Assembly (NCBI GenBank): GCA_964626755.1
Contig: CAZVGO010000004.1
Location: forward strand, 1-64,000
Reading direction: 5' to 3'
DNA: 64,000 nt
Source of the DNA: JACDAV01 sp964626755
Lineage (GTDB): Bacteria; Chloroflexota; Limnocylindria; Limnocylindrales; CSP1-4
The position numbers and the translations under genes are program-made. Shown here piece by piece: positions 8,804 to 18,077 of the stretch. The stretch's first letter is position 1, and each line of letters starts with the position of its first letter. Under the pieces are notes generated by a model, which saw nothing but the letters and a program-made list of their open reading frames with translations, did no database searches and had not been told where the DNA came from.

Positions 8804-10255
8804 GTGTGCGGCGTATTCGGGGCGGTCCTGCCCCGCGGGAGCGGCACGGAGGCGGCGGCAGTTGCCGCGCTCGGGCTGTTCGCGCTCCAGCACAGGGGCC
8901 AGGAGTCGGCCGGACTCGCGGTGAGCGACGGCGAACAGCTGATGCTCTACAAGGACCTTGGGATGATCGCGTCCGTCCTCGACGAGCGGCGCCTCCCGAG
9001 CCTTCGGGGTGACCTGGCCATCGCCCACTGCCGGTACTCGACGACCGGCTCGACGGTCTGGGAGAACGCCCAGCCGACGTTCCGTCTCGGGCCGAACCGG
9101 GCGATCGCGATCGGCCATAACGGCAATCTCGTCAACACGCGGGAGCTGCTCGGACAGCTGCCCGGCGGGCGCGGCCGCCTGCCCGCGTCGACGGACACGG
9201 AACTGCTGACCGCGCTCCTCGCCGACGAGCCGGCAGCGGACACGGTCGATGCGCTCCGGCGTGTCCTGCCCCGCGTCCGCGGCGCGTACACCCTGGTCGT
9301 GCTCGACCAGCGGCGGGTCATCGGGGTGCGGGACCCGTACGGCTTCCGGCCGCTCGTCCTGGGCCGGATCCGGACGGAGACGGCGGGAGGAGCGGGCCTG
9401 TGGGCGGACGACGCGGCGACCGGCTGGGTCCTCGCGTCGGAGACGGCCGCCCTCGACATCGTGGGCGCCGAGTTCGTCCGCGACGTCGAGCCGGGCGAGA
9501 TCGTCGTCCTCGAGCAGGGTCGCGACCCGGTCTCCGTCCGGTTCGCCGATGCGACCCCCGCGCTGTGCGTGTTCGAGCTCATCTACTTCGCGCGGCCCGA
9601 CTCGTACATGGAGGGTCGCAACCTCTACGAGGTCCGCCGGCGGATGGGCATGCAGCTCGCAACCGAGCACCCGGCGGATGCCGACATGGTCATGCCGGTC
9701 CCCGACACCGGTGCGCCGGCGGCGGCGGGCTACGCCGAGGCGTCCGGAGTGCCGTATCGGGAGGGCCTCGTCCGCAACCGCTACACGGGGCGGACGTTCA
9801 TCCAGCCGTCCCAGACGATGCGCCAGCGGGGTGTGACGATCAAGCTCAACCCGTTGCGGGAGGTCGTCCGCGGCCGGCGGCTGACGGTCGTCGACGACTC
9901 GATCGTCCGGGGCACGACGACCAAGCAGATCGTCGACCTCCTCCGGCGCGCCGGCGCGGAGGAGGTCCATGTCCGGATCTCCGCGCCGCCGATCTTCCAC
10001 CCGTGCTTCTACGGGATCGACACGCAGGTTGAGACCGAGCTCATCGCCGCCACTCACTCCGAGGAGGAGATCCGGACGTTCATCGGGGCGGACTCGCTCG
10101 GCTACCTGTCGATCCGCGGGGTCCTTGCCGCGCTCGACCTGCCATACGAGCGATTCTGCTTCGCCTGCTTCGACGGCACGTACCCGGAGCCCGTCCCGTA
10201 CGACTCAGCGAGCCGCAAGTTCATCCTCGAGGAACCGGTCGGGGCACGTGGCTGA
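8804..10255 (+). CDS. purF: Amidophosphoribosyltransferase (PurF)
   Basis: PurF commits PRPP to purine synthesis by making phosphoribosylamine from glutamine ammonia. The GTG at 8804 places the nucleophile Cys at position 2 (MCGVFGAV), as in forms without a propeptide; the longer upstream frame would bury it. Visible are LQHRGQESAG, GHNGNLVN and the PRPP loop LTVVDDSIVRGTTTKQIV near residues 359-376. Four cysteines near 254, 401, 452 and 455 (ALCVF, HPCFYG, CFACFDG) match the spacing of the ligands of the 4Fe-4S cluster in Bacillus PurF, so an oxygen-sensitive cluster is likely. Length 483 residues. Confidence 0.96.
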   Translation: MCGVFGAVLPRGSGTEAAAVAALGLFALQHRGQESAGLAVSDGEQLMLYKDLGMIASVLDERRLPSLRGDLAIAHCRYSTTGSTVWENAQPTFRLGPNRAIAIGHNGNLVNTRELLGQLPGGRGRLPASTDTELLTALLADEPAADTVDALRRVLPRVRGAYTLVVLDQRRVIGVRDPYGFRPLVLGRIRTETAGGAGLWADDAATGWVLASETAALDIVGAEFVRDVEPGEIVVLEQGRDPVSVRFADATPALCVFELIYFARPDSYMEGRNLYEVRRRMGMQLATEHPADADMVMPVPDTGAPAAAGYAEASGVPYREGLVRNRYTGRTFIQPSQTMRQRGVTIKLNPLREVVRGRRLTVVDDSIVRGTTTKQIVDLLRRAGAEEVHVRISAPPIFHPCFYGIDTQVETELIAATHSEEEIRTFIGADSLGYLSIRGVLAALDLPYERFCFACFDGTYPEPVPYDSASRKFILEEPVGARG

Positions 10256-11372
10256 GAGAAACGCGTACGCGGCCGCCGGCGTCGACGTCGATGCCGGTGA
10301 GCGCGCGGTCGAGCTGATGCGGACCGCGGTCGAGTCGACCCGTCGGCCGGAGGTCATCGGTGGGCTCGGTGGATTTGCGGCCGCCGTTGCCGTGCCGGGC
10401 GGCTATCGCGAACCGGTGCTCGTCAGCTCGACCGACGGGGTCGGCACGAAGACCGCGATCGCGAGTGCGCTGGCCCGGTTCGACAGCATCGGCCGCGACC
10501 TCGTCGCGATGTGCGCCGACGACGTCGTGTGCAGCGGTGCGACGCCGCTGTTCTTCCTCGACTACGTCGCCGTGGGGCGGCTCGACCCGATGGGCGTGGC
10601 CGAGCTCATCGAGGGTGTGGCCGCCGGCTGCCTCGCGGCGGGGTGTGCGCTGGTCGGTGGCGAGACCGCCGAGCACCCGGGGCTCATTGAGCCAGGCTCG
10701 TTCGACATCGCCGGCTGCTGCGTCGGAATCGTTGAGCGCGACCGGCTCCTCGACACGCGCCTCCCCCGGGCCGGCGACGCGATCATCGGCCTCGCCTCGA
10801 ACGGGCTCCATGCGAACGGCTACTCGCTCGTCCGGTCGCTCATCGAGCAGTGGCAGCTCGACCTCCACCGGCCCTACCAGGAGCAGCTCAAGCTGTCGCT
10901 CGGCGACGCGCAGACGGACCGCGCGGTCGCGGCCGAGCCCGCCCACGCCCTCGCGACGCTCGGCGAGGTGCTGCTCACGCCGACGCAGCTGTACGCGCCG
11001 TTCGTCCACGGCCTGCGGGCCGCGCTCGACGCCGGGGGGAGCGAGCTGCGAGGGCTGGCCCACATCACCGGCGGCGGGCTGCCCGGCAACGTTGCCCGGG
11101 CACTCCCCGATGACCTTGCTGCCCGTCTCGACCCGGGGCGCTGGCACGTGCCCTCGGTCGTCCGGCTGTTCGCGGCGCTCGGTGGACTGGACGGCCCGGA
11201 GATGCGGGCGACGTTCAACGGCGGGCTCGGGATGGTCGCGATCGTCCCGGCAGACGCCGTCACGCTGGCCCTGGGGGCGCTCCACGCGGCGGGGGCCGAA
11301 GCGGGGCGGGTCGGCGAAGTCGTGCCGGCCGACGGCGACCAGCGTTACGTCGAGGGGCCGCTATCGTCGTGA
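10248..11372 (+). CDS. purM: Phosphoribosylformylglycinamidine cyclo-ligase (AIRS, PurM)
   Basis: PurM closes the imidazole ring, turning FGAM into AIR with ATP. The GTG at 10248 starts eight bases inside the purF end and yields 374 residues beginning VAERNAYAAAGVDVDAGERAVELM. Motifs are STDGVGTKTAIA, the DDVVCSGATPLFFLDY segment, GGETAEHPG, GLASNGLHANGYSL and HITGGGLPGN. It is close to the family length, and both ends are translationally coupled. Confidence 0.96.
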   Translation: MAERNAYAAAGVDVDAGERAVELMRTAVESTRRPEVIGGLGGFAAAVAVPGGYREPVLVSSTDGVGTKTAIASALARFDSIGRDLVAMCADDVVCSGATPLFFLDYVAVGRLDPMGVAELIEGVAAGCLAAGCALVGGETAEHPGLIEPGSFDIAGCCVGIVERDRLLDTRLPRAGDAIIGLASNGLHANGYSLVRSLIEQWQLDLHRPYQEQLKLSLGDAQTDRAVAAEPAHALATLGEVLLTPTQLYAPFVHGLRAALDAGGSELRGLAHITGGGLPGNVARALPDDLAARLDPGRWHVPSVVRLFAALGGLDGPEMRATFNGGLGMVAIVPADAVTLALGALHAAGAEAGRVGEVVPADGDQRYVEGPLSS

Positions 11373-13618
11373 GCCCGCGCGCGACCGGGAGAATCGCGGT
11401 GGGCGTCTCGGGCGCCGGATCGAATCTCCACGCGCTCGTCGCGGCTGCGCGGCGTGGCGAGGTTGGCGGCGACGTTGTCCTCGTCTTTGCCGACCGGCCG
11501 TGCCCCGCGCTCGACTGGGCGGCAGAGGAGGGGATCGACACGGCGCTCGTGCCCGGCGGCGATGACGCGGTGCTGGATGACGCCCTCCAGGGGGCGGCGC
11601 CGGATGCGGTCGTCCTCGCCGGCTACCTGCGGATCGTCGGGCCCCTGGTACTTCGGCGATTCGGCGGACGGATCCTCAATACGCACCCGTCGCTCCTGCC
11701 CGCGTTTCCCGGGGCCCACGCCGTGCGCGACGCGCTCGCCGCCGGCGTCGTGGTGAGCGGCGTCACCGTCCATCTCGTCGACGCGACCCTCGACGGCGGC
11801 CCGATCGTCGCCCAGGAGGCCGTCCGGGTCATCGCCGACGACGACGAGGCGGAGCTCCACGAGCGGATCAAGGCGGTCGAGCACCGGCTGCTGCCACGCA
11901 CGGTCGCGCTGCTCCTTGCCGGCGCGCTGTCCGCCGGATCGGGCAGCCGGAGAGCCCGGGTCGACCTCGTCGCCGCGGACGAGCGGGCACCTGTTCCGCG
12001 CCGGGCGCTGCTGAGCGTGTCGGACAAGACCGGGCTCACCGAATTGGGCGCCGGGCTCGCGCGCTTCGGGTTCGAGCTCGTGTCCACGGGCGGGACCGCG
12101 CGGGCGCTCCGCGACGCCGGCCTCGCCGTGACCGACGTCGCGTCCGTCACGGGCTTTCCCGAGATGCTCGACGGCCGGGTGAAGACCCTCCACCCGAACG
12201 TCCACGCGGGGATCCTCGCCGACCGCCGGTCGGCCGGGCACCGCCGCCAGCTCATTGCCGCGGCGGTCGCTCCATTCGAGCTCGTCATCGTCAACCTCTA
12301 CCCGTTTGCCGAGGCGGTCGAGCGGCCGGGGATCACGTTCGACGAGGTCGTCGAGGAGATCGATATCGGCGGACCGTCGCTCGTCCGTGCTGCCGCGAAG
12401 AACCACGCCAACGTCGCGGTCGTCACGGCGTCGACCCGCTACGGGGCGGTCCTCACCGCGCTCGCGGGGGAGGGGAGTGTTCCGGCGGACCTCCGGGCCG
12501 CGCTCGCGGTCGAGGCGTTCCGCCACACCGCGGCCTACGACGCGCGGATCGCCGCGGAGCTGCCGGGCGCGATGGACGCCGCGGGCGTTGGGCTACCGGA
12601 CGAGCCGGGCCTGCCGCGCTCGAGCGATGTCTACCCAACGACGCTGACGATCGGTCTCGAAAAGGTCGAGACCCTCCGCTACGGCGAGAATCCGCACCAG
12701 GCCGCCGCGCTCTACCAGCGCCCCGGGGCGCGTCCCGCGGACGGGCCGTTCGCGACCGGCGAGCCGCCGCTGCAGGGCAAGGCGCTCAGCTACAACAACG
12801 TCCTCGACGCCTCGGCCGCGGCGGCGATCGCACGCTCTCTGCGGGGACCGGCCTGCGTCGTCGTCAAGCACACGAACCCGTGCGGCGCGGCCGAGCGGGC
12901 GACGCTCGTCGAAGCGTGGCAGGCGGCTCTCGCGGGCGACCCGGTCTCGGCGTTCGGCGGCGTCGTCGCGCTCACGCGCCTTGTCGACGCAGAGGTGGCC
13001 GCCGCGCTGACAGCGATCTTCCTCGAGGTGGTCGTCGCGCCCGGGTTCGACGACGCCGCTATCGAGCTGTTCGCCGCGAAGCCGAACCTCCGGCTGGTCG
13101 TCGATCCCGCCCTCGCATCTGACTGGCCGCCCCCATCGCCGAGCGCGACCGGGGCGATCCGGACCGCCGGTGGCGCCATTCTCGTGTCGACCCCGGATAC
13201 GCTGCCGGACGACCCGGCCGAATGGGTCCAGCCGACCTCCCGCGCCCCGACCGACGTCGAGCGCCGCGACCTCGACCTCGCCTGGCGGCTCGTCCGCGCG
13301 GCGACCTCGAACGCCATCGTCATCGTCCGCGACGGGATGGAGATCGGGCTCGGGTCGGGCCAGACGAGCCGGGTCGACGCTGCCCGGCAGGCGGTCGCGA
13401 AGGCGCAGGCGATCCAGGGCGACGACGCGCTCGGCGGAGCGTCGGCCGCGTCCGATGCGTTCTTCCCGTTTCCGGACGCCGTCGAGGCGCTCCTCGAGGC
13501 CGGCGTCACCGCGATCGTCCAGCCGGGCGGCTCGGTCCGCGACGCGGAGGTGCTCGCGGCCGTGGAGCGGGCGGGCGCCACGATGCTCATCACCGGCCGC
13601 CGCCACTTCCGCCACTGA
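11369..13618 (+). CDS. purH: PurN::PurH fusion (GAR formyltransferase + AICAR formyltransferase/IMP cyclohydrolase)
   Basis: One uninterrupted 749-residue frame carries three activities. Residues 1 to about 195 are GAR formyltransferase: VSGAGSNLHAL, then NTHPSLLPAFPG near 109-120 with the catalytic Asn and His, and DATLDGGPI with the catalytic Asp. From about residue 209 follows PurH: the IMP cyclohydrolase part (LLSVSDKTGL, STGGTARAL, GRVKTLHPNVHAGIL) and the AICAR transformylase part (LRYGENPHQAA, VVKHTNPCGA, PGGSVRD, TGRRHFRH at the C terminus). The linker is short and basic. Both formyl transfers use 10-formyl-THF. GTG start overlaps purM by four bases. It is the last gene of the operon; no terminator is visible before the next gene 38 nt on. 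Confidence 0.95.
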   Translation: MSPRATGRIAVGVSGAGSNLHALVAAARRGEVGGDVVLVFADRPCPALDWAAEEGIDTALVPGGDDAVLDDALQGAAPDAVVLAGYLRIVGPLVLRRFGGRILNTHPSLLPAFPGAHAVRDALAAGVVVSGVTVHLVDATLDGGPIVAQEAVRVIADDDEAELHERIKAVEHRLLPRTVALLLAGALSAGSGSRRARVDLVAADERAPVPRRALLSVSDKTGLTELGAGLARFGFELVSTGGTARALRDAGLAVTDVASVTGFPEMLDGRVKTLHPNVHAGILADRRSAGHRRQLIAAAVAPFELVIVNLYPFAEAVERPGITFDEVVEEIDIGGPSLVRAAAKNHANVAVVTASTRYGAVLTALAGEGSVPADLRAALAVEAFRHTAAYDARIAAELPGAMDAAGVGLPDEPGLPRSSDVYPTTLTIGLEKVETLRYGENPHQAAALYQRPGARPADGPFATGEPPLQGKALSYNNVLDASAAAAIARSLRGPACVVVKHTNPCGAAERATLVEAWQAALAGDPVSAFGGVVALTRLVDAEVAAALTAIFLEVVVAPGFDDAAIELFAAKPNLRLVVDPALASDWPPPSPSATGAIRTAGGAILVSTPDTLPDDPAEWVQPTSRAPTDVERRDLDLAWRLVRAATSNAIVIVRDGMEIGLGSGQTSRVDAARQAVAKAQAIQGDDALGGASAASDAFFPFPDAVEALLEAGVTAIVQPGGSVRDAEVLAAVERAGATMLITGRRHFRH

Positions 13619-13643
13619 CGGCTGCCGCGGCCCGAGCGACTGC

Positions 13644-13649
13644 TAGGAT
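13644..13649 (+). promoter_or_regulatory. -10 box for leaderless transcription of the HAL-like gene
   Basis: TAGGAT lies seven bases before the ATG at 13657, the distance expected if transcription begins at the start codon. No ribosome binding site is present. The same arrangement recurs at other transcription-unit starts in this window. Confidence 0.55.
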
Positions 13650-13656
13650 CGCGTCC

Positions 13657-15201
13657 ATGAGCGTTGCCGCGCCCGGCAGGGTCATCGTCGACGACGCGCC
13701 GCTCACGTCGCGTGACGTCGTTGCGGTCGCACGCGGCGCGTCGATTGCACTGGGCCCCGCGGCCATCGAGCGGATCCGTGCGTCGCGGGCCGTCGTCGAT
13801 CGTCTCGTTTCGGGCGACGAGCTGATCTACGGGTTGAACACAGGGCTCGGGCACGGGCGCAACGAGCGCCTGCCGGTCGAGGCCCTCGGCGGGAGCCAGG
13901 CCGACATCGTTCGGGCCCACGCCGGCGGGTTCGGGCCGCCGTTGCCGGTCGAGGTCGTCCGCGCGGCGATGGCCGTGCGGATTGCGGGCATCGCCCGCGG
14001 CGGGTCCGGCGCGTCGCCGGCGATCGCCGAAGCGTACGTCGGGTTGCTCAACGCGGGAATCCACCCGATCGTGCCGCTCGTCGGGTCGATCGGCGCGTCG
14101 GACCTCATGCACATGGCGGCGATCGCCCTCGTCGCGATGGGCGAGGGCGAGGCGGATCTGCGCGGCGAGCGCCTGTCCGGCGCAGAGGCGCTCGGCCGGG
14201 CCGACATCGCACCCCTCCGGCTCGGCCCGAAGGACGGGCTCACGGTGATCTCGGCGAACGGTGTGTCGATCGGGCAGGCGGCCCTCGTCGTCGACCGCGC
14301 GCAAGGACTCGCGGACGCCGCGGACCTCGTCGTGGCCCTCTCCCTCGAGGCGGCCCGCGGCAACCCGTCGATCGTCGACGCGGCCGTCGCAGCCGCGAAG
14401 CCGGTGCCCGGCCAGGCCATCGTCGCCGAGAGGATTCGCCGCTTCCTCGGGGGCAGCAGCCTGTCCGTCGCCGGTGGCGCGGAGTCCGTGCAGGACCCGC
14501 TGTCGTTCCGGGTCGCGCCCCAGGTCCACGGCGCCTTCCGCGAGGTGCTCGCGTTCGCGGCCTCGTCGGTCGACGCGGAGCTCGCCGCGATGGACGACAA
14601 CCCGCTCGTGTCGATCGCCGATGACCGGATGATCAGCAACGGGAACTTCCATCCGATGCTCCTCGCCCTCGCCGTCGATGCAGTGCGGCCGGCGCTCGCC
14701 CACGTCGGGCAGCTGTCCGACCGGCGGACCGGGCAGCTCTGGGACCGGATCGCCGCGGACACCGGTGCATTCAGCGCCGAGGCGTTCGAGAAGATGTCGC
14801 GGTACGGGTCGCCGCTCCTCCGGTACAGCGGGGCCGCGCGGGCGGCCGAGCTGCGAACGCTGGCCGGCCCCGCGACGCTCGATGTCGCTCCGCTCGATCT
14901 GGGCGTCGAGGACCACGCGACGAACGCGCACCTCGCGGTCCGGCTGACCGACGAGGCGCTCGACCTCGCCGCGGATGTCCTCGCGGTCGAGCTTCTCACG
15001 GCGACCGCCATTCTCGGGTCAGATGACGAAGCCCGGGCGAGGATGGGCCCGCGCACTGGGGCGGCGCTCGAGCTCGTCGCGTCGACTCTCGCCACGCTGG
15101 GTCAGGGCGCGTCCGCCGCCGCGGTTCACGCAGCCGCCCGCGACCTCCTCGATGGCCGGCTCCTCGCCGCCGCGTCCCCGCCCGGAGACGTGCCGGCTTG
15201 A
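13657..15201 (+). CDS. HAL/PAL-family aromatic amino acid lyase-like protein with altered MIO triad
   Basis: The 514-residue product aligns along its length with histidine/phenylalanine ammonia-lyases: the Tyr loop YGLNTGLGHGRNE near residues 56-68, AGGAESVQDPLSFRVAPQVHG, DDNPLVS and SNGNFHP are all present. The triad Ala-Ser-Gly that cyclises into the MIO electrophile is normally followed by Asp-Leu; here residues 147-150 read Ala-Ser-Asp-Leu (GSIGASDLMHMAA), so the Gly seems deleted. The KEGLALING element is replaced by KDGLTVISANG. It may be a divergent lyase or a non-lyase paralogue, so I do not assign hutH. A -10 box just upstream suggests its own leaderless transcript. No other hut gene is nearby. 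Confidence 0.8.
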   Translation: MSVAAPGRVIVDDAPLTSRDVVAVARGASIALGPAAIERIRASRAVVDRLVSGDELIYGLNTGLGHGRNERLPVEALGGSQADIVRAHAGGFGPPLPVEVVRAAMAVRIAGIARGGSGASPAIAEAYVGLLNAGIHPIVPLVGSIGASDLMHMAAIALVAMGEGEADLRGERLSGAEALGRADIAPLRLGPKDGLTVISANGVSIGQAALVVDRAQGLADAADLVVALSLEAARGNPSIVDAAVAAAKPVPGQAIVAERIRRFLGGSSLSVAGGAESVQDPLSFRVAPQVHGAFREVLAFAASSVDAELAAMDDNPLVSIADDRMISNGNFHPMLLALAVDAVRPALAHVGQLSDRRTGQLWDRIAADTGAFSAEAFEKMSRYGSPLLRYSGAARAAELRTLAGPATLDVAPLDLGVEDHATNAHLAVRLTDEALDLAADVLAVELLTATAILGSDDEARARMGPRTGAALELVASTLATLGQGASAAAVHAAARDLLDGRLLAAASPPGDVPA

Positions 15202-15384
15202 CCCGCGCCCCGGCCAGCCCGCATCATCGGCCGGTGAACCGCTTCGGGAGCAACATGGCGATGCCCCGGCGGTCGCGCTCCGGCCGGGCCTGACCCGCCT
15301 CCCGGACGCGGCGACCGCCGTCCCGGTCCGCCCGCGTCGCGCCCAGGCCGGCGCGTCGCCCTCTCCCGCAGCAGGACACCCTTC

Positions 15385-17022
15385 ATGCCCGACCGTCCCC
15401 GGTACTACCTGACGACCGCGATCGCGTACGCGAACAACCGGCCCGGACTCCACACGCTGTTCGAGGTCATCGGCGCCGACGTCATCGCGCGCTGGCACCG
15501 GATGAAGGGCGAGGACGTGCGGTTCCTCACCGGCACCGACGAGTACAGCGTCAACATCGCGCTGACCGCCGAGGCCCAGGGCAAGGACCCGAAGGCGTTC
15601 GTCGACGAGACGGTGGCCCAGTTTCGGACGGCCGAGGACGCGCTCTCGATCAGCCCGGATCGGTTCATCCGCACCACCGACCCAGATCATCAGCGGGCCG
15701 TCCACGAGTTCATCCGCCGGTCGTATGAGAACGGCGACCTGTACCTCGGCACGTACGAGGGCTGGTACTGCCCGAACGAAGGCTTCGTGCCGAAGGCCCA
15801 GCTCATCGACGATGCCGCCGGGACCCACTGCTCACACCATCCCAACGTCGAGCTTCAGTGGCTGTCGGAGCGGAACTGGTTCTTCCGTCTCTCGAAGTAC
15901 CAGGAGGCGCTCGAGGGTTACTACGCCGAGCACCCCGACTGGATCGAGCCCGAGTACCGCAAGAACGAGATGCTCGGGTTCATGGCCCAGGGCCTCGAGG
16001 ACTTCTCGGCGTCCCGTCAGAACGCAAAGTGGGGGATCCCGTTCCCGATCGCCGAGAACGGCGAGACCGCCCGGCGCGAGGACGGCTCGTGGGACCCGGA
16101 GGCGGGCACGGTCTACGTGTGGTTCGACGCCCTGATCAACTACGTCACCGGAGCGGGCTTCCCCGACGACCCCGAGGCATTCGAGAAGTGGTGGCCGGCC
16201 GACCTCCACGTCATCGGCAAGGACATCAACCGCCTCCACACGATCATGTGGCCGGCGATGCTCATGAGCGCCGGTTTGCCCCTGCCGCGCAAGGTCTGGG
16301 TCCACGGATGGCTGCTTGTCCAGGGCGAGCGGATGAGCAAGAGCCGGGGCAATTTCCTCGATCCCAACGACGTCGTTGCGGCGCTCGGGGCGGATGGAGC
16401 GCGCTACGCCACGCTGCGCGAAGTCGCGTTCGACCGCGACTCGGACGTGTCGTGGGACTCGTTCGTGCGCCGCTACAACGCGGACCTGGCAAACGACTTC
16501 GGGAACCTCGTCAACCGGACGGTCTCGATGGCGAATCGTTACCTCAGGGGCGAGCGGCCCGGACCGCGGCCGCCCGGTGATTCCCCGCTCGCCGAGGCCT
16601 GGGACGCCGCGGTTCGAGCCTACGGCGCGAAGCTCGACGCATACCTGCTCCACGAGGCGCTCGCCGAGTTATGGGAGTTCGTTGGAGTTGCGAACAAGGC
16701 GGTCGACGCGGAGAAGCCGTGGGTCCTCGCGAAGGCCGCGGCCGGTGGCGATGTCGCCGCCACGGAGCGCCTTCGCGGCGTCCTCGGCGATCTTGTTGAG
16801 GCAAGCCGCCTGATCGGCCTGGCGGCGGCGCCGTTCCTGCCGAACACGTCGCCCCGCGTCCTCGCCCAGCTCGGCTACGACTACCCGTACGCCGCGGACG
16901 GCAACGCCGGTCCGCCGATCCTCGACGAGCTCCGCTGGGGCGCCCACGCCGACGCCGAGGGGCGCCTCGGCACAGCGGAGCCGCTCTTCCCGCGACTGGA
17001 TGTCGAGTCGCAGGAGGCCTGA
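15385..17022 (+). CDS. metG: Methionyl-tRNA synthetase
   Basis: A class I aminoacyl-tRNA synthetase that charges tRNA-Met. The 545-residue protein has the HIGH-equivalent region YANNRPGLHTLFEV near residues 15-28, in which the first His is replaced, the KMSKS loop RMSKSRGN near 317-324, and the family motifs GTDEYSVN, WYCPNEGF and VWFDALINYVT. The zinc-knuckle Cys pattern is reduced (CPNE...CSHH). There is no C-terminal EMAP-like domain. The ATG follows a 183-nt gap that shows neither a T-box nor a SAM riboswitch signature. Confidence 0.95.
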   Translation: MPDRPRYYLTTAIAYANNRPGLHTLFEVIGADVIARWHRMKGEDVRFLTGTDEYSVNIALTAEAQGKDPKAFVDETVAQFRTAEDALSISPDRFIRTTDPDHQRAVHEFIRRSYENGDLYLGTYEGWYCPNEGFVPKAQLIDDAAGTHCSHHPNVELQWLSERNWFFRLSKYQEALEGYYAEHPDWIEPEYRKNEMLGFMAQGLEDFSASRQNAKWGIPFPIAENGETARREDGSWDPEAGTVYVWFDALINYVTGAGFPDDPEAFEKWWPADLHVIGKDINRLHTIMWPAMLMSAGLPLPRKVWVHGWLLVQGERMSKSRGNFLDPNDVVAALGADGARYATLREVAFDRDSDVSWDSFVRRYNADLANDFGNLVNRTVSMANRYLRGERPGPRPPGDSPLAEAWDAAVRAYGAKLDAYLLHEALAELWEFVGVANKAVDAEKPWVLAKAAAGGDVAATERLRGVLGDLVEASRLIGLAAAPFLPNTSPRVLAQLGYDYPYAADGNAGPPILDELRWGAHADAEGRLGTAEPLFPRLDVESQEA

Positions 17023-17215
17023 GCGCCGGGGTCTGTGTCGAATATCAGTGGACGCGATGCAATCGGCGATCAGGGCGCCCCTCTGCCCCGTACGCCGCCG
17101 GGCGCAAGCGTGTCGCGGGCATCCTCCGAGCTGATGACGGCCGCGGAACGTCCGTACCATCGCCGGGGTTGATATCTGCGCCAAACGGCCGTGTCACATC
17201 GGCGACAATCCGCCG

Positions 17216-18049
17216 ATGCGCCTCGTCGACAGCCATTGCCACCTCCAGGCCGACCGGTTCGACGATGACGTCGACCTCGTCGTCGGTGGGGCCCGGCTGG
17301 CCGGGGTCGAGCGGATCCTCGTCCCCGGCTGGGATCCCGCGTCGTGTGGCCGGGCCATCGGGCTCGTCGACCGCTTCCCCTGGCTCGACGCGTCTGTCGG
17401 CGTGCATCCCCACGATGCGGCGAACGTCGACGACGACGCCTGGCAGGAGCTCGCCCGCCTGGCCCTCGATAATCGCGTCGTCGCAATCGGCGAGACGGGC
17501 CTCGACTACGACCGTCTCCACTCGCCGATCCTCGCCCAGCTCGCGAACCTCCGGCGGAACCTCCAGCTCGCCGCCGAGACCGGCAAGCCTGCCATCCTCC
17601 ACTGCCGCTCGGTCGAGGGCGAGCGGGAGGCCCAGGACGCGCTGCTGGCGGAGGTCCGGGCTTTTGGCAGCCGGCCGCCAGCGGTCCTCATCCACTCGTT
17701 CTCGGGGCCGGTCGACTATGCCGAGGCGATGCTGGCCCTCGGGGCGGCGATCAGCTTCTCCGGTCTGGTGTTCCGGCGGGGCGAGGAGGCCTCGGCGGAC
17801 GTCGTCCGGCTCGTGCCCGAGGACCGCCTGCTCGTCGAGACTGACTCGCCGTTCCTCTCGCCGCCCGGGGCACCGCGGGCGCGGAACGAGCCGGAGTGGG
17901 TCGTCGTGACCGCACGCTGGGTGGCCGAGCAGCGGGGCGTCGCGCCGGAGGCCCTCGGCGAGGGGCTCGTCGGAACGTACGACGCCCTCTTCCCGAGCGA
18001 GCGGCGCTCGGCGGCGCTGGCTGTTGCCGCCCGCCAAACCCCGTCTTGA
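17216..18049 (+). CDS. tatD: TatD-family metal-dependent DNase
   Basis: A 277-residue TIM-barrel hydrolase of the TatD family, commonly found after metG and implicated in DNA or RNA 3' end trimming. Metal ligands are visible: HxH at residues 7 and 9 (DSHCHL), Glu near 92 (GETGLDYD), His in PAILHCRS, His in LIHSFSG and Asp in LVETDSPFLSPPG. GACAAT six bases before the ATG is a possible leaderless -10. Its stop codon lies within the -35 element of the groESL promoter. Confidence 0.92.
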   Translation: MRLVDSHCHLQADRFDDDVDLVVGGARLAGVERILVPGWDPASCGRAIGLVDRFPWLDASVGVHPHDAANVDDDAWQELARLALDNRVVAIGETGLDYDRLHSPILAQLANLRRNLQLAAETGKPAILHCRSVEGEREAQDALLAEVRAFGSRPPAVLIHSFSGPVDYAEAMLALGAAISFSGLVFRRGEEASADVVRLVPEDRLLVETDSPFLSPPGAPRARNEPEWVVVTARWVAEQRGVAPEALGEGLVGTYDALFPSERRSAALAVAARQTPS

Positions 18050-18075
18050 CAGCCGTCGACCGGCCGCGGTACTGT
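18046..18075 (+). promoter_or_regulatory. groESL promoter
   Basis: TTGACA at 18046-18051 is a perfect -35 and contains the tatD stop codon; TACTGT at 18070-18075 is a -10 with an 18-nt spacer. The CIRCE operator begins three bases after the -10, so repressor binding would cover the transcription start. Confidence 0.7.
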
Positions 18076-18077
18076 AG

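Noticed and set aside
8105..10057. 650-residue minus-strand ORF opposite purL and purF
   Set aside because: Shadow of purL and purF; starts and ends inside them.
15202..15384. T-box or SAM riboswitch before metG
   Set aside because: Neither the T-box sequence with specifier loop nor SAM-I core motifs are present in this 183-nt gap.
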